64,000 nt of DNA from Streptomyces griseoviridis. GTDB lineage: Bacteria > Actinomycetota > Actinomycetes > Streptomycetales > Streptomycetaceae. The notes under the pieces were generated by a model. The model saw only the letters and a program-made list of their open reading frames with translations. It was not told the DNA's origin and did no database searches. The first letter of the stretch is position 1. Each line of letters opens with the position of its first letter. The stretch spans positions 558,001-622,000 of the forward strand of contig BMSM01000001.1 in assembly GCA_014649155.1 (NCBI GenBank). The letters run 5' to 3'. Below, piece by piece: positions 40,042-47,424 of this stretch. The position numbers and the translations under genes were made by a program.

Positions 40042-41493
40042 CTACGCCGCCCTGGCCGGCGCCGGGGGTCCCGCCGAGTGCATCGGCCCCCGCGCGCCCA
40101 GGTCCGCCAGGACCGCCGCCGCGACGCGGCGGCCCGAGCGCAGGGCGCCCTGGACGGTGCCGGTGTCGCGGTGGTCGCCGCAGACGTACAGGCCGGCCAG
40201 CAGCCGCACCGGGCGGCGCGGGTCGTGCGGCGGGCGCATCGCCGGTACGGCCTCGGGCGTGTGATGCACGGCCAGGGTCTCCCAGCGCGCGGTCGAGGTG
40301 CCGTAGAGGCGGGCCAGGTGGCGGCGTACGGCGGCGTCGGCGTCGGGCGGCGGCGGGCCGAGGACGGTCGAGGAGACCAGGGTCCGGCCGGCCGGGGCAC
40401 GGGTCGGGTCCACCTCGCTGACCACGGCGGTGTGCGCGACCGGGCCGTCGCGGTCGGCGTCGAGCAGCAGCGCCGCACCGGTGGCCGGCGGCTCGTCGGC
40501 GGCGTGGTGCACCACCGTCACCGGGTGGAACTCCGGCACGCGCAGACCCGGCAGCAGCTCGGCGGCGGCCCGCGCGTCGGTGGCCAGCAGCACCGCCCGG
40601 CAGCGCAGCACGCCGTGCTGGGCGGTGGTCACCGCGTTGGTGGCGACGGCGGTGACCCGGACACCGGTGCGCACAGTGCCCGGCGGCAGTGACTTGGCCA
40701 GCAGGGCCGGCAGGGTCTCCGCGCCGCCCTCCGGCAGGCACAGCCGCCCGCTGGCGAACATGCGCAGGGCCAGGTCGGCGGCGCGGCTGGAGGTGGAGAG
40801 GTCCGGGTCGGCGAGCAGCGCGGCGAGCAGCGGGCGCAGCACCCCGTCGACCGTCCGGGCGGGCAGCCCGCGCACGGCGAGGGCCTGCCGCGCCGGCAGC
40901 TCCGGCCGGGCCAGCAGCCGCTCGGCCGGCGTGGTCGCCAGCCGGGTGAGCGCGGCGCTCAGCCGGGCCTGGTCGACGGCCCCGCCCAGCACCGGCGGGG
41001 CCCCGGCCCGGCCCCGGCGCGTCACCGACGCCCGCGCGGCGGCCCGGGGGAGCGGCCAGGGCATGGCCCCGGGCCACCCGGTGATCACCCCGTGCCGCCT
41101 GGCGACCGGGTCGGACTGCGCGGACCGCGGGGCGCTCGTCAGGGCGCGTACCGCATGCAGTGCGCCCCGTGCGCCCCCGGCGCCGAGCGGAGCGGTCACG
41201 CGGTGGTGCAGTCCCTCGCTGTGCACCAGCGCCCCGGACGCGAACGGCCGCAGCGCGAGCCCGTCCAGGCCGGGGGTGAGCCTCAGTTCGGGACACGCCG
41301 TCGACAGCAGCTGCCCGATCCGGTCGAGCCGGAAGCCGTCCACCTTCTCGGTGGCCATCCGGCCGCCCGTCACCGGGGCCGCCTCCAGGACCACGGCCGA
41401 CACTCCCTGGCTGATCAGCCGATGTGCCGCCGCGAGCCCGGCGACCCCGGCCCCCACGACGACGACATCCGCCTGGTACGCGGGCTCCAGCAC
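40042..41493 (-). CDS. FAD-dependent amine-oxidase/phytoene-desaturase-like oxidoreductase
   Basis: This is a 483-residue flavoprotein. The N-terminal dinucleotide-binding motif is VVVVGAGVAGLAAAHRL and the acidic end of beta-2 is VVLEAAP. A C-terminal FAD motif (LAGLYVCGDHRDTGTVQGAL) completes the NAD(P)/FAD Rossmann fold. It resembles protoporphyrinogen oxidase and phytoene desaturase relatives; the substrate is unknown. The GTG start follows GAGGAGGGGC, which rules out the longer frame from 41628. A palindrome lies 64 bases upstream. Confidence 0.85.
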   Translation of the reverse strand: MLEPAYQADVVVVGAGVAGLAAAHRLISQGVSAVVLEAAPVTGGRMATEKVDGFRLDRIGQLLSTACPELRLTPGLDGLALRPFASGALVHSEGLHHRVTAPLGAGGARGALHAVRALTSAPRSAQSDPVARRHGVITGWPGAMPWPLPRAAARASVTRRGRAGAPPVLGGAVDQARLSAALTRLATTPAERLLARPELPARQALAVRGLPARTVDGVLRPLLAALLADPDLSTSSRAADLALRMFASGRLCLPEGGAETLPALLAKSLPPGTVRTGVRVTAVATNAVTTAQHGVLRCRAVLLATDARAAAELLPGLRVPEFHPVTVVHHAADEPPATGAALLLDADRDGPVAHTAVVSEVDPTRAPAGRTLVSSTVLGPPPPDADAAVRRHLARLYGTSTARWETLAVHHTPEAVPAMRPPHDPRRPVRLLAGLYVCGDHRDTGTVQGALRSGRRVAAAVLADLGARGPMHSAGPPAPARAA

Positions 41494-41556
41494 GTGCCCC
41501 TCCTCGCGTCTGCGCGGGCGGCGGAGGCGGCGAAGCCTCCAACTGCCTTCAGAATT

Positions 41557-41570
41557 ACCTGAGTTCAGGT
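41557..41570. promoter_or_regulatory. ACCTGA/TCAGGT palindrome upstream of the FAD oxidoreductase
   Basis: ACCTGA-GT-TCAGGT (41557-41570) is a perfect 6-bp inverted repeat in an unusually AT-rich promoter stretch. It may be an operator for an unknown regulator. Confidence 0.45.
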
Positions 41571-41669
41571 CGAGGTTAGGGCGCGGTCCGGCCGCTGACA
41601 GTCGCACGGGGACAGAGCACGGTCGCACACCGGTCGCACGCCGCGGACCACCGGGTCACCCCGCGCGGC

Positions 41670-42566
41670 TCACAGGGCCGCGCGGATCGCCCCGTCGATC
41701 TCCGGGAACGCGAACCGGAACCCGGACCCCAGCAGCCGCGCCGGCCGTACCCGCGCGCTGCCCAGCACGTCCCCGGCCATCTCGCCGAGCACCGTGCGCA
41801 GCACCGGAGCGGGCACCGCGAAGAGCGTGGGCCGGCGCAGGACGCGTCCCATCGCGGTGGTGATCTCGGCGTTGGTGCGCGGCTGCGGGGCGGTCAGGTT
41901 GAACGGGCCGGACAGGTCCGCGCGCTCCAGCAGGTGCCGGATCGCGGCCACCTCGTCATGCAGCGCCACGAACGACCAGTACTGCCGCCCGTCCCCGAGC
42001 CGCCCGCCGAGCCCCGCCCTGAACAGCGGGAACAGCTTTCCCCAGGCCCCGCCGCCCCGGGCGACGACCAGCCCGGTCCGGGTGAACACCGTCCGTACGC
42101 CGGCCTCCTGGGCGGGCGCGGCGGCGGCCTCCCACTCCACGCAGACCTCGGGCAGGAAGCCCGTGCCCGCCGGGGCGCTCTCGTCGATCTCGCGGTCGCC
42201 GGTCTCGCCGTAGTAGCCGATCGCGCTGCCGCACACGAAGACCCGCGGCGGGCGGTCCAGGGCGGCGACGGCGCGGGCCAGCGCGGCCGTGCCGTGCACC
42301 CGGCTGTCCCGGATGCGCGCCTTGTACGCCGCCGTCCAGCGCCGGTCGCCGACCCCGGCCCCGGCCAGGTTGACCACGGCGTCGCAGCCGGCCAGCCCGG
42401 CGGTGTCCACCCGGCCCCGCTCGGGGTCCCACCGGACCTCGCCCGCCCCCCGGGGCGCGCGGCGCACCAGCCGCACCACCGCGTGCCCGTCCGACTCCAG
42501 GGAGCGCACCAGCGCGCCGCCGATCAGACCGGACGCGCCGGCCACCGCGATTCGGGAAGGTTCCAT
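41670..42566 (-). CDS. TIGR01777-type NAD-dependent epimerase
   Basis: This is a 298-residue short-chain-dehydrogenase-like protein of the SulA/TIGR01777 family. It has GASGLIGGALVRSL at the N-terminus, NLAGAGVGDRRW, the SAIGYYG active-site stretch and a DUF1731-like C-terminal region (TLFAVPAPVLRTVLGEMA). The homologue Rv2216 is likewise near lipB in M. tuberculosis. The function is unknown, perhaps in cell division or envelope metabolism. It is divergent from the acetyltransferase gene. Confidence 0.88.
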   Translation of the reverse strand: MEPSRIAVAGASGLIGGALVRSLESDGHAVVRLVRRAPRGAGEVRWDPERGRVDTAGLAGCDAVVNLAGAGVGDRRWTAAYKARIRDSRVHGTAALARAVAALDRPPRVFVCGSAIGYYGETGDREIDESAPAGTGFLPEVCVEWEAAAAPAQEAGVRTVFTRTGLVVARGGGAWGKLFPLFRAGLGGRLGDGRQYWSFVALHDEVAAIRHLLERADLSGPFNLTAPQPRTNAEITTAMGRVLRRPTLFAVPAPVLRTVLGEMAGDVLGSARVRPARLLGSGFRFAFPEIDGAIRAAL

Positions 42567-42629
42567 GGCCCCATCCTGCCGCCCACCCGGACCGGGGCAC
42601 CCCCGGGGCCGCGCCGTAGAGTGACCGCC

Positions 42630-43121
42630 ATGCCCGACGCCTCCCTCATACGCACCGCCCGGCCGGACGACGAGGAGCACCTGCGCCTGCTCGACCGGGA
42701 GACCTGGTCCCCGGTGCACGCCGTCTCGCCCCGCCCGGCACCGGACGCCCCCTTCTTCCGCGAGCACTCCGGCCCCGAGGACCACCTCGTCGCGGAACTC
42801 GGCGGCCGGGTCGTCGGCTACCTCCGCCTCGGCCGCCCCACCGGCCTCGCCTCCAACCGGCACGTCCTCGCCGTGCACGGCCTCGCCGTCGCCGACGCCG
42901 CCCGCGGCCAGGGCACCGGCCGGGCACTGCTGCGCGCCGCCGTCGAGGAGGCCCGCCGGCGCGGCGCCCGCCGCCTCACCCTGCGCGTCCTCGGCCCCAA
43001 CACCGTCGCCCGCCGGCTCTACGAGTCCGAGGGCTTCGCCGTCGAAGGGGTGCAGCCCGGCGAGTTCCTGCTCGACGGGGAGTACGTCGACGACGTCCTG
43101 ATGGGACGCTCGCTGGTCTGA
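42630..43121 (+). CDS. GNAT-family N-acetyltransferase
   Basis: This is a 163-residue GNAT acetyltransferase. The acetyl-CoA motif A is VHGLAVADAARGQGTGRALL (about residues 75-94), and motif B follows with N-x-x-A-RRLYESEGF. The substrate is unknown. A TAGAGT hexamer lies seven bases before the ATG with no ribosome site, so the message may be leaderless, which is common in actinobacteria. Confidence 0.88.
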   Translation: MPDASLIRTARPDDEEHLRLLDRETWSPVHAVSPRPAPDAPFFREHSGPEDHLVAELGGRVVGYLRLGRPTGLASNRHVLAVHGLAVADAARGQGTGRALLRAAVEEARRRGARRLTLRVLGPNTVARRLYESEGFAVEGVQPGEFLLDGEYVDDVLMGRSLV

Positions 43122-43131
43122 CCCGGCCCGG

Positions 43132-44316
43132 CTACGACGCCAGCGGCGCCCCCGTGTCCACGGCCGCCGTGGCGTCCGCCGCCCGCCGCGCCTCCTCGGC
43201 GACCTCGCCGGCGGTCAGCACGTACCCCGTCGACGCGTCGGAGGTGGAGCGCGCGAAGACCACCCCGTACACCCGGCCGTCGGTGGTCAGCAGCGGCCCG
43301 CCGGAGTTCCCCGGGCGCACCGTGGAGCGCACCGCGTAGATCTCCCGGGTGACCTGGCCGTCGTTGTAGATGTTCTGCCCCGTGGCCCGGACCCGGGCCG
43401 CCACCGTCGCCGCCCGCAGGTCCAGCGCGCCGTCCTGCGGATAGCCGGCCACCACCGCCGCGTCCCCCCGCTCCGCCGCGTCGTCGAACCGCAGCGCGGG
43501 CGCGCCCAGCTCCGGCACGTACAGCACCGCCACGTCCTTGCCGGGGTCGAACAGCACCACCCGCGCCTCGTAGGTCCGTCCCACCCCGCCGACCCGCACG
43601 CCCGGGTCGTCGATCCCGGCCACCACGTGCGCGTTGGTCATCACGTGCCGGTCGGCGTAGACGAAACCGCTGCCCTCGCGGCCCTGGGTGCCGGCGACGC
43701 CCTCGATCTTCACCGTGCTGGTCCTGGCCGCCTCGGCCGCCGCCGCCGTGACGCTGTCCCCGGAGGGCTCGGCGACCTCGGCCGTCGACTCGTTCTCGAA
43801 GGGGTTGAAGACCTGCGGGAACCCCGCCTCGGTCAGCGCCGAGGTCGCCCGCGAGAACCACGCCGGGGTGGTCTCCGGCATCGCCCGCTGCACCGCGCCG
43901 AGCACCGCCGAGTCCCGGATCGCGGAGGCGAGCAGCGGCGTCGGCGACGCGGCCAGCACGCTCGCCGCCACCCACGCCACGATCAGCGCCGCCGCCGCGT
44001 TGGCCACCGCCCCGCCGGCCCCGTCGGCCGTCCGCAGCGGCCCGGCGTCCAGTTCCCGCCGCAGCCGCAGCGCCGGCCGCCCCGCCAGCTCGTGCACCAG
44101 CACCGCCGGGACCAGCACCGTCAGCACCGCGGTCGCCGTCGCCGTGGTCGTCCCCGGCGTCACCAGGTCCATCACCCACGGCAGCGCCCACACGCCGAGG
44201 ACCGCGCCGCCGACGAACCCGGCGAGCGAGACGCACCCCGCCACCAGCCCCCGCCGGTACCCGGAGGCCGCGTAGGCCAGCACCACCAGCCCCAGCACGA
44301 TGTCGAGCAGATCCAC
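43132..44316 (-). CDS. CvpA/trypsin-like membrane serine protease, MarP-like
   Basis: This is a 394-residue protein with four N-terminal transmembrane helices of the CvpA type (about residues 1-140) and a C-terminal trypsin-like domain outside the membrane. The catalytic residues are intact: TNAHVV (His about 229), PGKDVAVLYV (Asp about 262) and PGNSGGP (Ser about 338). This is the architecture of MarP, which in M. tuberculosis is needed for acid resistance and cleaves a peptidoglycan hydrolase. The GTG start has GAAGGAAGG. It is divergent from a peptidoglycan amidase gene. Confidence 0.9.
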   Translation of the reverse strand: MDLLDIVLGLVVLAYAASGYRRGLVAGCVSLAGFVGGAVLGVWALPWVMDLVTPGTTTATATAVLTVLVPAVLVHELAGRPALRLRRELDAGPLRTADGAGGAVANAAAALIVAWVAASVLAASPTPLLASAIRDSAVLGAVQRAMPETTPAWFSRATSALTEAGFPQVFNPFENESTAEVAEPSGDSVTAAAAEAARTSTVKIEGVAGTQGREGSGFVYADRHVMTNAHVVAGIDDPGVRVGGVGRTYEARVVLFDPGKDVAVLYVPELGAPALRFDDAAERGDAAVVAGYPQDGALDLRAATVAARVRATGQNIYNDGQVTREIYAVRSTVRPGNSGGPLLTTDGRVYGVVFARSTSDASTGYVLTAGEVAEEARRAADATAAVDTGAPLAS

Positions 44317-44516
44317 CCACGCCGCCTTCCTTCGGGCCTCCCCGGCACCCCTCGGTACGCGCGGGACGGGCCCGGTGATCAGCCGATGCCGCACGCCCGG
44401 CCGGTAACCGGCCGTACCTGCGACTACCCGGGAAAACGCCGCGGACCGGGACGATGGTTCCACCGGGTGGCACAGCGCACGTCGCGGGCCGGGCGGAACG
44501 GACGGACAGTGGGTCC

Positions 44517-45419
44517 ATGCGTGTGCTGCGAGGGCTCCGGAACGCCGGGAGACGGCGCGTGGGGCGCATACCGGCACGTCCGCCGGTGCCCGCCCTGCTG
44601 CTGGGCTGCCTGCTCGTCCTCGCGCTCGTCGGCGCGCTGGTGCTCTTCGCCGGCGGCGGCGGCGGGCCGGCCGGGCCGCACGCCCGCTCCTCCGCCCGCC
44701 CGGAGACCCGCTGGTCCGCACCCCGGCCACCGATCGTCCCCCGCTCCTCCTGGCTGGGCGGCACCGCCCGCCGCCAGCCGCCCCCGCGCTACGACGACGA
44801 GGTCGTCGCCGTCTTCGTCCACCACACCGACACCCCGAACGGCTACGACTGCGCCGACGCGCCCCGCATCCTGCGCGACATCTACACCGGCCAGACCGGC
44901 GTCCGGGACTGGGACGACCTCGGCTACAACTTCGTCGTCGACCGCTGCGGCACCGTCTACGAGGGCCGCGCCGGCGGCATCGACCGGGCCGTGACCGGCG
45001 CCCACACCCAGGGCTTCAACCATCGCACCGCCGGCATCGCCGCCCTCGGCACCTACACCGAGGGCGTGCCGGTGCCCCGCGCGCTGACCGACGCGATCGC
45101 CGCGGTGGCCGCCTGGAAACTGGGCCCGGCCGGCACCGACCCGCGCGGCCGGGTCCGCCTGGTCTCCAGCAACGGCCTCAGCCGGTACGCCGCCGGCACC
45201 GCCGTCGCGCTGCCCGCGATCGCCGGGCACGACGACGGCTACCGGACCAGTTGCCCGGGGGCAGCGCTCAGTGCCAGGCTGCCCCGCATCCGGGAGCGGG
45301 CGGCCCGCCTCCAGGGCCGGGACGCGGACGCACAGGTACGCCACAGCGCTCCCGCAGCCTCCTCAAGGGCGGGGTCCCTACCGTCGGTGACAGCAGCCGA
45401 CCGGAGGTGGGGACCATGA
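44517..45419 (+). CDS. PGRP-type N-acetylmuramoyl-L-alanine amidase
   Basis: This is a 300-residue amidase of the peptidoglycan-recognition type (amidase_2). A transmembrane helix or signal anchor lies at about residues 25-45. Zn ligands are suggested by VHHTDT (about 101) and GHDDGYRTSCPG (about 238), with YNFVVDRCGTVYEGRAGG between. It should act in the cell wall. The stop overlaps the next start as ATGA, so translation may be coupled. It is divergent from the MarP-like protease. Confidence 0.88.
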   Translation: MRVLRGLRNAGRRRVGRIPARPPVPALLLGCLLVLALVGALVLFAGGGGGPAGPHARSSARPETRWSAPRPPIVPRSSWLGGTARRQPPPRYDDEVVAVFVHHTDTPNGYDCADAPRILRDIYTGQTGVRDWDDLGYNFVVDRCGTVYEGRAGGIDRAVTGAHTQGFNHRTAGIAALGTYTEGVPVPRALTDAIAAVAAWKLGPAGTDPRGRVRLVSSNGLSRYAAGTAVALPAIAGHDDGYRTSCPGAALSARLPRIRERAARLQGRDADAQVRHSAPAASSRAGSLPSVTAADRRWGP

Positions 45420-45670
45420 AGCAGACCGCGACGCACGGCCAGGACGACAACGACGCCCACGACCGCAGCACCCGCTCCTGGGCGCGGGCGCTGCGCCGCC
45501 CCTGGACCGCGCTGGCCGCCGCCGCGGCGGTGGTCCTCGGCCCGGCCGCCGTCACCGCCTCCGCCCTCGACCGGGCCAACGCGGCCCCGCCGCACCACGC
45601 GGACGTCCCGAGGACCGCGCAGAGCCAGGCGTACCTGCCGGCGGACCCGACCCGCCGCCGCACCGCCTGA
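45416..45670 (+). CDS. small single-helix membrane or secreted protein
   Basis: This is an 84-residue protein with a polar start (MKQTATHGQDDNDAHDRSTR), one hydrophobic helix (about residues 30-52) and a basic C-terminus (DPTRRRTA). The ATG overlaps the amidase stop by four bases and is preceded by GGAGGTGGGG. The partnership with the amidase is inferred from the overlap. The family is unknown. Confidence 0.6.
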   Translation: MKQTATHGQDDNDAHDRSTRSWARALRRPWTALAAAAAVVLGPAAVTASALDRANAAPPHHADVPRTAQSQAYLPADPTRRRTA

Positions 45671-45757
45671 CCGGCAGGGTCCGGCCGCCGTGTCGCCCGA
45701 TCGGCCGGGGACGGCTGTCGGGCCGGCTGGGTCCGGCCGCCGCACCGCCTGACCGGC
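45661..45757. repeat. duplicated segments at the end of the small membrane gene
   Basis: CACCGCCTGACCGGC occurs at 45661-45675 and 45743-45757. GGGTCCGGCCGCCG occurs at 45677-45690 and 45729-45742. The order is rearranged, suggesting an old duplication of the gene's last codons into the spacer. Confidence 0.55.
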
Positions 45758-45788
45758 CGGGGCCCGTCGCCGTACGGCCCGGCAGGGC

Positions 45789-46307
45789 TCACTCGCCGAA
45801 GCGCTCCCACAGCCGGGGCAACCGCTCCGCCAGGGCCCGGTCGTCCTCCAGGTCGATCGGCACGCCCTGCGGGTCGGCGGGGGCCGGGGCGAGGCCCAGC
45901 TCGGGCGCGACGGTGCCGGTGAGCTGCTCGTAGGCCTCGTCGGCCGCGTAACCGAGGTCCTCGCCGTCGCCGTCGACCTCCTCGTCGAAGTCGTCCAGCA
46001 GGTCGGCCAGCGCGTCCGGGTCGTGCACGGCACCCTCGTACACCTCCCGGCCCTGGCCGATCAGCCAGCACCGGAACCAGTCGAACGCGTCGTCGCTCGC
46101 GCCGCCGAGCAGGACCCACGCGGCGCCCCAGAGATCCCAGGTGAAGGCGCGGTGGTAGCGGGCCTCGAAGTGACGGGCGAAGTCCAGGACCGCCTCCGGG
46201 TCCAGCCGGCACAGCCGCTCCACCAGCAGGTCCGCCTGGTCCTCGGGGTCGCCCTCGGCGCCCCGGCGAGCGGTGTCGATCAGCTCCCAGAACTCCGTCT
46301 CGTCCAT
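45789..46307 (-). CDS. DUF4240 protein
   Basis: This is a 172-residue acidic soluble protein matching DUF4240 (MDETEFWELIDTAR start; RAFTWDLWGAAWVLLGGASD core; DDFDWFRCWLIGQG-like segment with an F-x-x-WLI motif). The start is the ATG after a GTG; both are in frame. Such proteins are often encoded near toxin or immunity loci in other bacteria, but no toxin is seen here. The function is unknown. Confidence 0.8.
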   Translation of the reverse strand: MDETEFWELIDTARRGAEGDPEDQADLLVERLCRLDPEAVLDFARHFEARYHRAFTWDLWGAAWVLLGGASDDAFDWFRCWLIGQGREVYEGAVHDPDALADLLDDFDEEVDGDGEDLGYAADEAYEQLTGTVAPELGLAPAPADPQGVPIDLEDDRALAERLPRLWERFGE

Positions 46308-46362
46308 CACGCGTCCAGCATCGGCCCTCGGCGCCCCGGACGCACGCGCAGGCGACAGATCG

Positions 46363-47361
46363 TTATGTCCGGGCGGCGTCCGGCCCGTAGAGCGCGGCGA
46401 GCCGCCGGGCGTCCGCGGCGAAGCGCCCGCGCAGCGAGGCGGGGGCCAGCACCTCCGCCTCCGGGCCGAGCGAGCCGAGCTGGGCGTGGGCGACCTCCTC
46501 GGACTCCACCCGCAGTGTCACCCGCACCCACCCGTCGCCGTCCGGCGCACCGGCCGCGGCCAGGGCCCGGCGGGCGGCCGGCGGGTCCATCGCGTACGGC
46601 AGCCGCCGCACCCCCCGCTCGGAGAGCCGCACCACGACCTCGGTCCGCAGGATCGACCGCGCGAACTGCTCCGCCCGCTCCGCCCAGAACCCCGGCAGAT
46701 CGAACTCCTCGTCCCGTGTGAACCGCTCCGCACCGGCCTCGACGGCGGTGAACCGGTCGATGCGGTACACCCGGAACGCCCCCTCGCCCGCCGGCGCCGC
46801 CACCCGGGCGCACAGGTACCAGACCCCCGCCTTCAGTACCAGCCCGTACGGCTCCAGCTCCCGCTCGACCTCGTCCTCCCCGCGCCGGTAGCGGGCCGTG
46901 ATCCGCCGGTCGTCCCAGACCGCGTCCGCCACCGCGGGCAGCAGGCCGGGCGTGCGCGGCTCGGTGAACCAGTTCGGGGCGTCCAGGTGGAAGCGCTGCG
47001 CGGCCGTGCGGGACGCGTCCCGCAGCGAGGGCAGCAGCGCCGCCGACACCTTCAGCCGGGCCGCCGACGCCGCGTCCTCCAGGCCCATCTCGCGCAGCGC
47101 CCCCGGCACCCCGGACAGGAACAGCGCCTCGGCCTCACCGCGGTGCAGGCCGGTCAGCCGGGTGCGGTACCCGCCGATCAGCCGGTACCCGCCGGCCCGG
47201 CCCCGGTCCGCGTACACCGGCACCCCCGCCTCGGAGAGGGCCGCCGCGTCCCGGGTGACGGTCCGCTCGGACACCTCCAGCTCCCGGGCCAGCTCGGCGG
47301 CGGTCATCGAGGGCCGGGACTGGAGCAGCAGGACCATCTTGATGAGGCGGGCGGCACGCAT
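46363..47361 (-). CDS. WYL-domain transcriptional regulator (YafY type)
   Basis: This is a 332-residue regulator with an N-terminal winged helix (TAAELARELEVSERTVTRDA, about residues 18-42) and a WYL ligand-binding domain in the C-terminal half (GLVLKAGVWYLCARV, then FRVYRIDRF). WYL proteins such as PafBC sense nucleic acids in the DNA-damage response, but this one is of the broader YafY type and its role is unknown. I chose the ATG giving MRAARLIKMVLLLQ; two ATG codons lie 9 and 12 bases upstream. Confidence 0.85.
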   Translation of the reverse strand: MRAARLIKMVLLLQSRPSMTAAELARELEVSERTVTRDAAALSEAGVPVYADRGRAGGYRLIGGYRTRLTGLHRGEAEALFLSGVPGALREMGLEDAASAARLKVSAALLPSLRDASRTAAQRFHLDAPNWFTEPRTPGLLPAVADAVWDDRRITARYRRGEDEVERELEPYGLVLKAGVWYLCARVAAPAGEGAFRVYRIDRFTAVEAGAERFTRDEEFDLPGFWAERAEQFARSILRTEVVVRLSERGVRRLPYAMDPPAARRALAAAGAPDGDGWVRVTLRVESEEVAHAQLGSLGPEAEVLAPASLRGRFAADARRLAALYGPDAART

Positions 47362-47376
47362 GGCCCCCATCATGCA

Positions 47377-47406
47377 GGAGCCCCCGCCGGGGAGGGCGGG
47401 GGCTCC
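47377..47406 (-). terminator. 12-bp stem-loop after aceE
   Basis: GGAGCCCCCGCC (47377-47388) pairs perfectly with 47395-47406 across six bases. It lies 18 bases past the aceE stop. Confidence 0.8.
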
Positions 47407-47424
47407 GGGGAGAACGGGCCGGTC

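Noticed and set aside
45789..46307. DUF4240 protein as toxin-immunity gene
   Set aside because: No toxin-like partner gene is adjacent; the link is only from other genomes.
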